NCBI RefSeq assembly: GCF_001305675.1
Contig: NZ_CP011853.1
Span: forward strand, 4,364,728 to 4,428,727
Source: Gordonia phthalatica
GTDB lineage: Bacteria > Actinomycetota > Actinomycetes > Mycobacteriales > Mycobacteriaceae
Length of the DNA: 64,000 nucleotides
Reading direction: 5' to 3'
In this document: one piece after another, positions 53,009 to 61,522 of the stretch
Layout of the letters: every line of letters begins with the position of its first letter
Numbering within the stretch: the stretch's first letter is position 1
Position numbers and translations under genes: made by a program
Notes under the pieces: model-generated
Seen by the model: the letters and a program-made list of their open reading frames with translations, nothing else
Told to the model about the DNA's origin: nothing
Databases searched by the model: none

Positions 53009-54190
53009 ATGCAGGTGTTACGTCTGGGGGACCACGGTTCAGCGGTAGCCGAGATCAGGGCCCTCCTCGCAGGGCGAGGCCTGCTCGTCGACGCCTCAGC
53101 GTCGAACGGCTCTCACGCGTCGTCGCTTCCAGCACAGACATCCTCGGCTCAGAGCCCCTGGTCGCCACCCGATGCGGTCTTCGATGAAGCGTGCGATCGT
53201 GCCGTGCGCGCCTTCCAGCAGGAACGCGGCCTCATCGTCGACGGCATCGTCGGCTACGCCACCTACACCGCTTTGCGTGAGGCCTCGTACCGCCTCGGCG
53301 CCCGCATCCTTCTGTACCGACTCGCCGCACCCATGACCGGGGACGACGTCGCCACCCTCCAGTCCCGCCTGCAGAACCTCGGCTACTACCACGGCCTGGT
53401 CGACGGAATCTTCGGCGACGTGACGCACACGGCGCTCGGCAGCTACCAGACCGAGTACGGGCTCCAATCCGACGGCATCTGCGGTCCGTCGACGCTCCGG
53501 TCGCTGGAGCGACTCGGCACTCGCGTCACCGGCGGCTCCCCGCACGCCATCCGCGAAGAGGAGTACGTCCGCAAGTCGGGCCCTCAGCTCACCGGTAAGC
53601 GCATTCTGATCGACCCCGGGGACGAGGCACCCATCGGCGACGAGAACGCGATCTTGTGGGATCTAGCGGCCCGTCTGGAAGGTCGCATGTCGGCCGCCGG
53701 CATGGAGACCTTCCTGTCGCACGACGCCAAGACCGTCCCGACCGACGACGACCGGATCCGGGTCGCGAACCTCGCCGACGTGGACCTGATGATCTCCCTT
53801 CGCACCGGCCACTACGCGAATGAGAAGGCCAACGGCGTCGCAGGGTTCTACTTCGGCACCACCCACGGCTCGTACTCGACGATCGGCCGCAATCTGGCCG
53901 GCTACATTCAGCGCGAGATCGTCGCCCGGACTGGCATGCTCGACTGCCGCACGCACGCGCGCACCTGGAACATTCTGCGATCGACCCGGATGCCGGTCGT
54001 CGTGATCGAGGCCGGGTACATCACCAACACCCGCGATGCCGACGCGCTCAGCAACCCCGACGTCCGCGACACCATCGCCGAAGCCGTCCTCGTCGCCGTC
54101 AAGCGGCTCTACCTGATGGGCGAGAACGATCGCCCGACAGGCACCTACACTTTCGCAGAACTGCTCGAGGCAGAGCACGTCACCGGCTGA
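53009..54190 (+). CDS. cwlM: CwlM, pseudo-amidase regulator of peptidoglycan synthesis
   Basis: 393 residues. Two PG_binding_1 repeats (about 55-95 and 105-170: VRAFQQERGLIVDGIVGYAT, LQSRLQNLGYYHGLVDGIFG) precede an amidase_3 fold (about 195-370). The zinc ligands are lost: DPGD replaces DPGH (residue 205) and ISLRTG replaces the usual ISIHAN (residue about 265), while IEAGYITN keeps the C-terminal Glu. No signal peptide. Mycobacterial CwlM is a cytoplasmic, PknB-phosphorylated activator of MurA; the Thr-rich C-terminus (PTGTYTFAELLEAE) could carry the phosphosites. The 3' end overlaps the convergent GNAT-like gene by 46 bases. Confidence 0.92.
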   Translation: MQVLRLGDHGSAVAEIRALLAGRGLLVDASASNGSHASSLPAQTSSAQSPWSPPDAVFDEACDRAVRAFQQERGLIVDGIVGYATYTALREASYRLGARILLYRLAAPMTGDDVATLQSRLQNLGYYHGLVDGIFGDVTHTALGSYQTEYGLQSDGICGPSTLRSLERLGTRVTGGSPHAIREEEYVRKSGPQLTGKRILIDPGDEAPIGDENAILWDLAARLEGRMSAAGMETFLSHDAKTVPTDDDRIRVANLADVDLMISLRTGHYANEKANGVAGFYFGTTHGSYSTIGRNLAGYIQREIVARTGMLDCRTHARTWNILRSTRMPVVVIEAGYITNTRDADALSNPDVRDTIAEAVLVAVKRLYLMGENDRPTGTYTFAELLEAEHVTG

Positions 54191-54906
54191 GGTACCGAAT
54201 CTGCCATCGCCGGCGGGGTGATCGACTCGACCAGCTTCTGGAGGGCTCGCTCCACCTGACTCTTCCAGCCGAGGCCCTCATCGAGCTCCAAGCGCAGCCG
54301 CGGCAGATACGGGTCCTCGGCGACCACTTCGAAGCCGAAGCCGGTGAGCAGATCCGTCGGGAGGATGCACCGACGACAGACGTCGGAGGCCATCCCGCTC
54401 CCGAGGAGCAGCGTCACCAGATCCATTGCGAGCGACTCGTCGTCTCCACTGAATCCGAACGCCTCGACCGCTCGAACACCGCGACGGACGAGATCGGCGA
54501 CGACAGCGTCGAAGAGGGTCGTCGCCTCGCTCTCGAATCCCGGCTCCATCCGGATCGTCGTGAGAAGGACTGCGTCAGCACCCACCGGTGCGGTGGGGAA
54601 GTGCTGGGCTCGCGGGACCCGGCCGGGAGGCGAATAGAAGGCGGCACCGACGACTCGCTCAGTGGTCTGCTCGATCGCGACCTGGCAGCACACGCCCCAT
54701 TCGAGAAGCAACCCCGACAGCCACGCCTCTTTGTCGAACTCGCTCTCCGGTCCCACCGCGTCGCCGGTCGTCGACGGCGAGGTGATCACTGCGTCGATCG
54801 CCGGGGACGTGCCCGATCGATCCACTTCCCAGAAGACGCACCGACGGGAGTGAAGCGGCAGGGTCTCGAAGTCCTCGAGCTCCAATGACACCACCGACAC
54901 AGCCAT
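54145..54906 (-). CDS. GNAT-like acetyltransferase family protein (Rv3916c-type)
   Basis: 253 residues. The centre reads VVGAAFYSPPGRVPRAQHFP, VLLTTIRMEPGFESEATTLF, DAVVADLVRRGVRAVEAFGF, with the strand-helix order of a GNAT fold, then FGFEVVAEDPYLPRLRLEL. The phylogenetically constant place between cwlM and parB fits Rv3916c. The ATG at 54906 has AAGGAGG nine bases upstream; one three codons earlier is possible. Substrate unknown. Confidence 0.82.
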   Translation of the reverse strand: MAVSVVSLELEDFETLPLHSRRCVFWEVDRSGTSPAIDAVITSPSTTGDAVGPESEFDKEAWLSGLLLEWGVCCQVAIEQTTERVVGAAFYSPPGRVPRAQHFPTAPVGADAVLLTTIRMEPGFESEATTLFDAVVADLVRRGVRAVEAFGFSGDDESLAMDLVTLLLGSGMASDVCRRCILPTDLLTGFGFEVVAEDPYLPRLRLELDEGLGWKSQVERALQKLVESITPPAMADSVPQPVTCSASSSSAKV

Positions 54907-54951
54907 CGCTGTCATCCTCCTTCTAACGCTCGCTCTGTCCGATTTCGCCCC

Positions 54952-54982
54952 GCGATTCATCAATGTCACAGTGACGAATCGC
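54952..54982. terminator. Hairpin after parB
   Basis: GCGATTC ... GAATCGC outer arms enclose a perfect inner GTCAC-A-GTGAC. The hairpin lies between the parB stop and the GNAT-like gene's start, both leftward, and can end the parAB transcript or attenuate read-through. Confidence 0.5.
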
Positions 54983-55013
54983 GCAGGTGGCCCTGGGTAC
55001 CCGCTTCTCGCGG

Positions 55014-56066
55014 CTACTTTTCGGTGTTTTCGGCGATGACGTTGACGATCCGCTCAAGGTCGTCGACAGACCCGAATTCGATGAGAACCTTGCCCTTACG
55101 CTTACCCAGGCTCACCGTCACCTTGGTATCGAGTCGATCAGAGAGCCGGTTGGCGACATCCTGGAGTCCGGGCATCTCCATCGGACGACGCTTCTTCGGC
55201 GTCGGCTTGTCATCGACACCGTCGCGGTTGGCCAGGGTGACCGCTTCCTCGGTCGCGCGCACCGAAAGACCCTCGGCAACGATTCGCGCGGCGAGTGCTT
55301 CCTGCGCGTCACTGCCGGCATCAAGGGACAGAAGCGCCCGGGCGTGCCCTGCCGACAGCACTCCCGCTGCGACGCGCCGCTGGACGGGGATCGGCAACTT
55401 CAGGAGTCGGATCATGTTCGTGATCACCGGACGGGAACGGCCCAACCGGTTCGCGAGCTCCTCGTGCGTCACCTCGAACTCTTCGAGCAGCTGTTGGTAC
55501 GCCGCGGCTTCTTCCAGCGGATTGAGCTGTGCACGATGGATGTTCTCGAGGAGGGCGTCACGAAGGAGATCCCCGTCGGGGGTCTCCCGCACGATCGCGG
55601 GAATCGCTTCGAGTCCGACGTTGGTGCTCGCACGCCACCGCCGCTCACCCATGATCAGCTGATAGCGTGCCCCGCTCTCGTCGGGGGAGGGGAGCTCGCG
55701 AACGACGATCGGCTGCATCAGTCCGAACTCACGGATGGAGTGCTCCAGCTCAGCGAGCGCCTCCTCGTCGAACACCGTGCGCGGCTGCTTGGGGTTCGGT
55801 TCGATCAGACCGGGGTCGATCTCTCGGTAGACGGCACCGACCTCGGTCTCGGAGGCGTCCTCCGTCGTCGGCGACAACAGATCCGTCGACGGCTTCGTAG
55901 TCCTCTGCCGGCCCGTCGACGATCCGCCCCCGATGACGACATCTGCGGCCGCGGCACCCATGCGGGGCGTGTTCAGACCTCGATCGTCGTCAGTCGGTCC
56001 GGTCGGGATCAGCGCGGCCAGACCGCGGCCGAGGCCGCCTCGACGTTGCGTGTCACGCTGGTTCAT
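55014..56066 (-). CDS. parB: Chromosome partitioning protein ParB
   Basis: 350 residues: short N-terminal ParA-stimulating segment ([14 protein letters not shown]), the ParB/Srx CTP-binding domain with [22 protein letters not shown] and the arginine-rich C-motif, a HTH parS reader ([24 protein letters not shown]) and a C-terminal dimer domain ([19 protein letters not shown]). It loads on parS as a CTP-gated clamp and organises the origin. Coupled to parA by ATGA. Confidence 0.97.
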   Translation of the reverse strand: MNQRDTQRRGGLGRGLAALIPTGPTDDDRGLNTPRMGAAAADVVIGGGSSTGRQRTTKPSTDLLSPTTEDASETEVGAVYREIDPGLIEPNPKQPRTVFDEEALAELEHSIREFGLMQPIVVRELPSPDESGARYQLIMGERRWRASTNVGLEAIPAIVRETPDGDLLRDALLENIHRAQLNPLEEAAAYQQLLEEFEVTHEELANRLGRSRPVITNMIRLLKLPIPVQRRVAAGVLSAGHARALLSLDAGSDAQEALAARIVAEGLSVRATEEAVTLANRDGVDDKPTPKKRRPMEMPGLQDVANRLSDRLDTKVTVSLGKRKGKVLIEFGSVDDLERIVNVIAENTEK

Positions 56067-57010
56067 TTGGTCCGTCCTCCCTCGGCCGCGCCCCGCTCTG
56101 CCAGTTCACGTGAAGCGTCCAGATAGCTCATGGCTCCACGTGAACCCGGGTCGTACTCGATGATCGTCATGCCGTATCCCGGGGCCTCGGATACCTTGAC
56201 GCTGCGCGGGATGATGGTCGACAGCACCTTGTCGCCGAAGTGGTTCCGCACCTCCACCGCGACCTGGTCCGCAAGCTTGGTGCGGCCGTCGTACATCGTC
56301 AAAAGAATCGTCGAGACGTGGAGTGCCTTGTTGAGGTGCGCCTGGACCAGCTCGATGTTCCGCAGGAGCTGACCGACACCTTCCAGGGCGTAGTACTCGC
56401 ATTGGATCGGGATCAGTACTTCTTCGGCTGCGACCATCGCGTTGACGGTGAGCAGGCCGAGCGACGGCGGGCAGTCGATGAGTACGTAGTCGATCTGCAG
56501 CTCCGTCAGGAGAGAGGGATCCAGGGCATTCCGGAGACGGCTCTCGCGTGCCACAACCGACACCAGTTCGATCTCCGCGCCGGCCAGATCGAGCGTCGAC
56601 GGCACGCAATACAGACGGTCGTTGAACGGGGAACGCTGAATCGCGTCACGCAACGGTACGTCGTCGAGGAGCATCTCGTACACCGATGCGATGCCGGGCT
56701 TCCGATGGTCGATCCCGAGCGCCGTGCTTGCGTTGCCCTGCGGATCCAAGTCGATGACGAGGACTCCGAGACCGTGCAGCGCCAGACCGGCAGCGAGGTT
56801 CACCGCAGACGTGGTCTTACCGACACCGCCCTTCTGATTGGCGATCGTCATGACTCGCGGGCGCGGCGGGCGGGGGAGTGTGCCAGTCCCGCCGGGAGTC
56901 AGTACGGCACTGGCGCGGGCGGCCGCCGTCGCAATCGGAGTGTCGTCGTAGGTCTGTGCTGGCGCGGCGGGAGGCGTTTCACGTGAAACGCTTGGCTCGT
57001 GGTTCGGCAC
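56063..57010 (-). CDS. parA: Chromosome partitioning ATPase ParA
   Basis: 315 residues from a GTG with AAAGGAG seven bases upstream. Deviant Walker A KGGVGKTT (about residues 60-67 of the mature frame), followed by [20 protein letters not shown] (A' motif) and [17 protein letters not shown] (Walker B). The 45-residue N-terminal extension contains the codons SVSRETPP, whose DNA is a perfect parS. It drives segregation of ParB-bound origins. An earlier in-frame ATG at 57067 is less likely. Confidence 0.96.
   Translation of the reverse strand: MPNHEPSVSRETPPAAPAQTYDDTPIATAAARASAVLTPGGTGTLPRPPRPRVMTIANQKGGVGKTTSAVNLAAGLALHGLGVLVIDLDPQGNASTALGIDHRKPGIASVYEMLLDDVPLRDAIQRSPFNDRLYCVPSTLDLAGAEIELVSVVARESRLRNALDPSLLTELQIDYVLIDCPPSLGLLTVNAMVAAEEVLIPIQCEYYALEGVGQLLRNIELVQAHLNKALHVSTILLTMYDGRTKLADQVAVEVRNHFGDKVLSTIIPRSVKVSEAPGYGMTIIEYDPGSRGAMSYLDASRELAERGAAEGGRTK
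56975..56990. promoter_or_regulatory. parS site 1 (perfect), inside the 5' end of parA
   Basis: CGTTTCACGTGAAACG is a perfect 16-base palindrome containing the full 14-base parS core GTTTCACGTGAAAC. Its placement in the N-terminal extension of ParA lets the same bases encode SVSRET and act as centromere. Confidence 0.93.
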
Positions 57011-57081
57011 CCCGGAACTCCTTTGGTCAGTGTTTCCATTGTGCGCCCTGCGTCGAAATGACACCAATTCAGGAACCTTCT

Positions 57082-57780
57082 CTACTTCCGTTGCCCGGAC
57101 TTGCGTGCGGCACGTGCATCACGCGCGCTCTCGATACGTCGTCCGACGATCAATGTCGTCGGTGTCTCCAGCATTGTCCCGCACTGTTCGACGCTGAGAT
57201 CGCGGATTCCCAAGCGCAGAACCTTCTCCCAATCGCGGGCGATCTCGTCGGAGGCAGACCGTCCCTTCAGTGCCACCAACCGGCCGCCGCCTCGAATCAG
57301 GGGAGCGGACCACCGAGCCAAACGCTCCAGTGGCGCGACGGCGCGGGACGTCACCACGTCTGCGGGTTCAACCGCCTTCAGGACCGCCTTCTCTTCAGCA
57401 CGACCGCGAACCACGGTGACGTTCTCGAGGGGGAGGGCAGCGACGACTTCCTCCAAGAAGGTGGTTCGTCGAAGCAGCGGATCGATCAGCGTGATCGTCA
57501 GATCGGGGCGTGCGATCGCCAGCGGGATCCCCGGGAAACCCGCACCCGATCCGATGTCGATGACCGTCGCATCCTCCTCGATCACTTCCGACAGCACGCC
57601 GCAGTTGAGCAGGTGGCGCGTCCAGAGCTGCGGGACCTCCCGCGGCCCGATGAGTCCACGCAGCACGCCTTGATCTGTCAGCGTCCGCGCATACTCTTCA
57701 GCTAGCGGAAGCCGTCCGCCGAAGACCTCAGTGGCAATCGCTGGAGTCTGCTCTGGTTCCACTGCAGGCTCGTCTGCCAT
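57082..57780 (-). CDS. rsmG: 16S rRNA (guanine527-N7)-methyltransferase
   Basis: 232 residues. Class I MTase with motif I VIDIGSGAGFPGIPLAIARP and the RsmG pattern LWTRHLLNCG, ENVTVVRGRAEE, VTSRAVAPLERLARW, LVALKGRSA. It methylates G527 in the 530 loop of 16S rRNA; loss gives low-level streptomycin resistance in mycobacteria. The C-terminus is basic (ESARDARAARKSGQRK). Upstream of parA in the same direction, the usual gidB-parA-parB order. Confidence 0.96.
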   Translation of the reverse strand: MADEPAVEPEQTPAIATEVFGGRLPLAEEYARTLTDQGVLRGLIGPREVPQLWTRHLLNCGVLSEVIEEDATVIDIGSGAGFPGIPLAIARPDLTITLIDPLLRRTTFLEEVVAALPLENVTVVRGRAEEKAVLKAVEPADVVTSRAVAPLERLARWSAPLIRGGGRLVALKGRSASDEIARDWEKVLRLGIRDLSVEQCGTMLETPTTLIVGRRIESARDARAARKSGQRK

Positions 57781-57800
57781 GGCTCCTCATCTCGTCTGGT

Positions 57801-57814
57801 GTTCCACGTGAAAC
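57801..57814. promoter_or_regulatory. parS-like site 2
   Basis: GTTCCACGTGAAAC, one mismatch to the core, 21 bases upstream of the rsmG start codon, where bound ParB might also affect rsmG-parAB transcription. Confidence 0.8.
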
Positions 57815-57846
57815 CGCTGTACTCAAAGAACCCTCAGACTGCTCGC

Positions 57847-57860
57847 GTTCCACGTGAAAC
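57847..57860. promoter_or_regulatory. parS-like site 3
   Basis: GTTCCACGTGAAAC, identical to site 2 and 46 bases further from rsmG. Confidence 0.8.
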
Positions 57861-58044
57861 GTGGCTGCGAGCCGGTCGAGAGGCCTGTGAATCGGCGTCC
57901 GTGAATCTATCGTTCTCGTCTTCGGTGCCGTTGGAAACTCCCGCCGACACGCTCGATGACAGGTCCGAATCCATCCCTCGGAGCCATCAACTTGACCAAC
58001 ACACAGTTTAGTCGCGTGGTCTCCCGTCACACACGGCGGGAAGG

Positions 58045-58138
58045 ATATCCACAAGTTTCAGGGATCTATCCACAGATCGACATGGGCCGATGCATCGAAC
58101 TGTTGATGAACCCCCTCTTTCCGTCGATCTGTGGATAA
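58045..58138. promoter_or_regulatory. DnaA-box cluster with 15-bp inverted repeat
   Basis: ATATCCACA (58045-58053) and CTATCCACA (58066-58074) each differ from TTATCCACA by one base; TGTGGATAA (58130-58138) is a perfect box on the other strand. The latter two lie in a perfect 15-base inverted repeat, 58067-58081 and 58123-58137, separated by 41 bases. The site may titrate DnaA or be a secondary initiation or regulatory locus. Confidence 0.65.
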
Positions 58139-58153
58139 CCGACGACAGCCCAG

Positions 58154-58167
58154 GTTCCACGTGAAAC
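58154..58167. promoter_or_regulatory. parS-like site 4
   Basis: GTTCCACGTGAAAC, third copy of this variant, 16 bases from the last DnaA box. Confidence 0.8.
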
Positions 58168-58271
58168 GCGACCACGACGGGCTCCAGCACCCATAGGCAA
58201 GTCCGAAGTATCACGCCTCGACCACGAGCCCTCGACGCGAGCTCGGGCGGTACTCCGGCGACAGCGTCAGG

Positions 58272-58287
58272 TGTTCCACGTGGAACA
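58272..58287. promoter_or_regulatory. parS-like site 5 (symmetrical variant)
   Basis: TGTTCCACGTGGAACA is a perfect 16-base palindrome; both halves carry the T-to-C change relative to canonical parS. Confidence 0.75.
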
Positions 58288-58393
58288 CCACGATCTCTAC
58301 AGCGCCGGGTGCTACACCGCGCCTACGTCCATCAACACAGGGGGCGGAATCAAGTGGGGAAGGGGAGCGCGCCCGGACCTCCCGTCCGGCCAC

Positions 58394-58407
58394 GTTCCAC
58401 GTGGAAC
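58394..58407. promoter_or_regulatory. parS-like site 6 (symmetrical variant)
   Basis: GTTCCACGTGGAAC, the same core as site 5, 121 bases further on. Confidence 0.75.
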
Positions 58408-58643
58408 ATCGAGGTGTGATCTCCAGACGGCGTACCGCAGCACGTCACTGCCGCCTGCCTCGGTCAGACACACTTGGTGTCAGCCGCCCGCAACGAAACG
58501 CATTTGAATAGTGAACCGCAACGGCTCTGGAACTCAAGCGCCGCCGCGGGCGATCAGTCCCGATACCGGAGACGCAACAGACATCCGAACAGAAGCAGTG
58601 GAGCAAGGAGACCGTCGCGCGAAGCGCGAAGCGACGAGAGTAC

Positions 58644-58686
58644 GGAACGAGGAGGGTAGCGGACGAGGAGGGTAGCGGACGAGGAC
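58644..58686. repeat. Short tandem repeat, 16-17 bp unit
   Basis: Roughly 2.7 copies of GGACGAGGAGGGTAGC (the first with one extra A). Purine-rich on this strand. No gene context; it may be a replication-slippage product in the non-coding centromere region. Confidence 0.6.
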
Positions 58687-59138
58687 TCTCGACTACCGAT
58701 ACGAAGGCGAGAACAAGAAGAATCTCCCCGACACCACAAAGCCTCCCGACGAGATGAAGAACGTACGAGATGTGTCGAGGCGATGCTTCCTGCACGGAGG
58801 CTGGCGCACTTGTCGCCGTTGCCCACACGCGGAGCCCCATCCGCTGTGAAAGACGCGCTACGCCAGTTGCTTCTGTACCGACGCACGGTACGGGGAGCCG
58901 TGCCGGCCGCGCTCGACCCTGCTTCATCTCCGCTCCACTCCATCGTGCGGCGAGCGCGGCGTCCATCAACTCGGCACCCTCACAGACCTCGCTCGCGAGT
59001 TCGGATCTCTCGCGACGAGGGATCGGTGGGTCGTCGTCTGCACTCCAGTACGCGACCCGGTAGACACCTGGTCTGGACGACGGCCGCCGCGTCATAGGAA
59101 CTCGGGATTTCGTAGGCACTCGGGGTATCCGCTCAGAT

Positions 59139-59152
59139 GTTTCACGTTGAAC
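59139..59152. promoter_or_regulatory. parS-like site 7 (asymmetric variant)
   Basis: GTTTCACGTTGAAC: left half canonical, right half altered (two mismatches). Confidence 0.6.
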
Positions 59153-59346
59153 AGTCACGCGCCTAGTCGAGAACTGTTCCGGGCGATCCACCCCGACCCC
59201 CGGGCACCGCCATCGAGGCGACGCCGTCGTGCTCAATCGTCGCGAAGCTGAGAGTCTGGGGGAGTCCGTGTTGATACTGTCGCCGTGCGGCCACAGACAG
59301 ATCGCTCGAATGCCTCGTCGACCTCGAACCGGGATCGACGATCGAT

Positions 59347-59360
59347 GTTTCACGTTGAAC
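59347..59360. promoter_or_regulatory. parS-like site 8 (asymmetric variant)
   Basis: GTTTCACGTTGAAC, identical to sites 7 and 9 and in the same orientation. Confidence 0.6.
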
Positions 59361-59761
59361 ATTCGTCTCAGCTATTCGGGGTTCGAAGATCGTCCATCGT
59401 CTGGGGGCTGATCAATCCGCCAACGGTCGCCCGGTCCATTGATGGGGGAGGGGAGGCACGATCATTCTGATCGACCATCGGCACCCAGTACTCTCACGGA
59501 ATGCCGAGCACCGAGAGCCTGGCAGCGAAAGAGCGCCAGGTGCTACTTCAGAGTTCCGAGTGGAGACAGGTGAGGACAAGGAGCGAAGGCAACCGATAAG
59601 CGTTCCGACCGACGACAATGAGCACAGTCGTATCGTCAGGAGGGCAACAGCCAACCGCCAGTTGCGGAACGCGAACCACCGGTGTCACTTCTCGCCGGCT
59701 ACGCCGTATCTCCTTGGGCATTGCATGTGTGGCCGGCCTTCGCAAGGGCTCCGACGGCCAT

Positions 59762-59775
59762 GTTTCACGTTGAAC
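59762..59775. promoter_or_regulatory. parS-like site 9 (asymmetric variant)
   Basis: GTTTCACGTTGAAC, third copy of the asymmetric variant. Flanking bases (TG before, A after) are also shared with sites 7 and 8. Confidence 0.6.
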
Positions 59776-60165
59776 ATCATTGGGTCGATCCAGGTCTTGA
59801 ATCCCAACCCAGCCCTGCGGTGACACGACGACGCAACTCGCGCAGAATCACAGGTGTAAACACATCAATCGCGAACGCTCCGCCGACACTGACACCCGAC
59901 AGGTTCTCCAGTCACACGGCGCCGCCCGATCCCGATTGCTGGGTCGCCAACGCTGGTCGCACGTGAATCGATCAGCGGCTCGACGTCCCGACCGTCTTAC
60001 CCCCATGTCGAACTACGCCGACGTGGGTGAGCGCCGAGCAGCTGGTTCGGAGAAGCCTCGCTGCTGGGCGGCCGGGAAGCAAGAACGAATGCCTTCGCCC
60101 AACTAGTTCACGCGCTAGTCCGATGTGGGTTGCCACACTCGCCGGATAGCCACGGAGGTCTTCGT

Positions 60166-60600
60166 AACCCGCGCTATCGCACCTTGACTCCTGAGGGGCG
60201 TCGCCGCATCGCCATTCTCATCATCGAACAGAGTCGATCGGTGATAAGGCGGACCGAACTATCCCGCTGCACTCACGCCACCAAGAAGGAGGCCGAACCC
60301 CCAACTGAACGTCGCATCAGCAAACTGCGATTCACTCGCTTGTGGAGTCCGGACCGAATCACTTATCACCGTCACCTGCACGGCTTGACAGACCAACGCC
60401 GGCAAGAGCATCTCGGTGCCGGCCGTGATGACCGACAACGGATCGCTCTACCGGTCGAAGGTCTTCGCCACAACCGTCGGCCCGAAGGTCAAGCACCGAT
60501 GGACCAAACCGTATCGGTCGCAGACCAACGGTAGAGTCGAGCTCTGTCTCCATCGCGACAATCACCACCGACCCCACACCGCACTCGGCAGTAGGCTGGG
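60166..60600 (+). pseudogene. IS481-family transposase, decayed
   Basis: An N-terminal block (LTPEGRRRIAILIIEQSRSV, then TERRISKLRFTRLWSPDRI) is followed, after a frameshift and large internal losses, by the DDE-integrase core fragments VMTDNGSLYRSKVFATTVGP, KHRWTKPYRSQTNGRVE and NHHRPHTALG. The order matches IS481 transposases, but the central third and much of the region between QTNGRVE and HHRPHTALG are missing. Terminal repeats were not identified. It is inactive. Confidence 0.82.
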
Positions 60601-60707
60601 CTCCACCCACCGACCTGGTACGGCAGCCGGGTGGGTGAGAACTCAATGTCTCGACAGCCCGACGGACCGGATCACCACTGCGAAATCACCACGGCGAAGC
60701 AGACACA

Positions 60708-60721
60708 GTTTCACGTGAAAC
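60708..60721. promoter_or_regulatory. parS site 10 (perfect)
   Basis: GTTTCACGTGAAAC, the full palindromic core, about 100 bases beyond the IS481 remnant. With site 1 it brackets the array. Confidence 0.9.
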
Positions 60722-60867
60722 CCAAGAATGACAACAACGTCATTCTGACCGATTTTCGACCTGGACTGGGTGGCAACCGGTCCACCCTGGAGTTAAGTCA
60801 CTGTGTCGAAACAGATTCTGCGTCGTCGCGAAGAGACTGATCGTCCTGTCACACCGATGCCTGAATA

Positions 60868-60904
60868 CGAAGAAGCCCCGGGGTGTGAACCCGGGGCTTC
60901 TTCG
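60868..60904 (-). terminator. Terminator of the rpmH-rnpA-yidD-yidC-jag operon
   Basis: Perfect 15-base stem (CGAAGAAGCCCCGGG and its complement) with a GTGTGAA loop, starting 17 bases past the jag stop. GC-rich, no U tract. Confidence 0.88.
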
Positions 60905-60921
60905 ATGGGGCAGGGGAGTGG

Positions 60922-61476
60922 TCACTCCTTGATGACGACCACCCGGCGGTTCGGCTCCGAACCCTCGCTCTCGCTGTAGACACCGTCGACAGCGGCGACG
61001 GCGTCGTGCACGATCTTCCGCTCAAACGGCGTCATCGGATCCAGCGACTCACGCTCGCCGGAGTCGCGGACGCGCTCCGCGACCTCGGTGCCGATACGCG
61101 CGAGACGATCACGGCGGTCCGCGCGCCAGCGGGAGATGTCAAGCATCAGGCGGCTGCGATCACCGGTCGCCTGCTGCACGGCCAGACGGGTCAGTTCCTG
61201 AAGGGCGTCGAGAATCTCGCCGTTGCGGCCGACGAGCTTCGTCAGGTCCTTGCCGCCGTCGATGCTGACGATCGCACGATCACCGTCGACATCGAGGTCG
61301 ATGTCGCCGTCGAAATCCAGGATGTCGAGCAGCTGCTCGAGGTAATCGCCGGCGATCTCGCCCTCTTCGACGAGCTGGTCCTCTTCATCGACCTCGTCGA
61401 CGTCGACGGCCTGGGACTCGGCCTCAGTCGGCTCGACCTGTTCGGTGTCGTCAGGCGACACTGTCTGGTCAGTCAT
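60922..61476 (-). CDS. jag: Jag/KhpB RNA-binding protein (KH and R3H domains)
   Basis: 184 residues: an acidic N-terminus (about 45 residues rich in Asp/Glu), then a KH domain with GRNG loop (LVGRNGEILDALQELTRLAV) and a C-terminal R3H domain (ERVRDSGERESLDPMTPFER). KhpB binds RNA, often with KhpA, and influences cell-wall elongation in Gram-positives. The Jag_N domain is replaced by the acidic tail, as in mycobacterial Rv3920c. Last gene of the operon. Confidence 0.95.
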   Translation of the reverse strand: MTDQTVSPDDTEQVEPTEAESQAVDVDEVDEEDQLVEEGEIAGDYLEQLLDILDFDGDIDLDVDGDRAIVSIDGGKDLTKLVGRNGEILDALQELTRLAVQQATGDRSRLMLDISRWRADRRDRLARIGTEVAERVRDSGERESLDPMTPFERKIVHDAVAAVDGVYSESEGSEPNRRVVVIKE

Positions 61477-61522
61477 TTTCTACCTCACTTAATGGAAACG
61501 TCTGGGGAAGCGGCGACGCTGT

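Larger units (their letters stand above)
57781..60867. other. Gene-poor centromere-like region between rsmG and jag
   Basis: About 3 kb without a convincing intact gene, lower in GC than its flanks and without the third-position GC periodicity of real genes. It carries nine parS-like sequences, DnaA-box-like sequences around 58045-58138, a short tandem repeat near 58644 and a decayed IS481 transposase near 60166-60600. Open frames here include peptides such as MFHVEH that only reflect the parS sequence. The conserved Mycobacteriales order puts rsmG directly next to jag, so the region is an expansion of that junction. Confidence 0.75.

Noticed and set aside
56105..56145. CACGTGAA-containing sequences in the 3' part of parA
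   Set aside because: Three mismatches each to the parS core; not counted as sites.
58445..59362. 305-codon leftward open frame in the centromere region
   Set aside because: Begins with codons derived from a parS-like site, has no third-position GC bias and no recognisable family. Left as non-coding, with some doubt about its middle part around 58900-59070.
60130..60534. 134-codon frame taken as an intact gene
   Set aside because: Only its first half matches IS481; the integrase core continues in another frame with losses, so it is a pseudogene.
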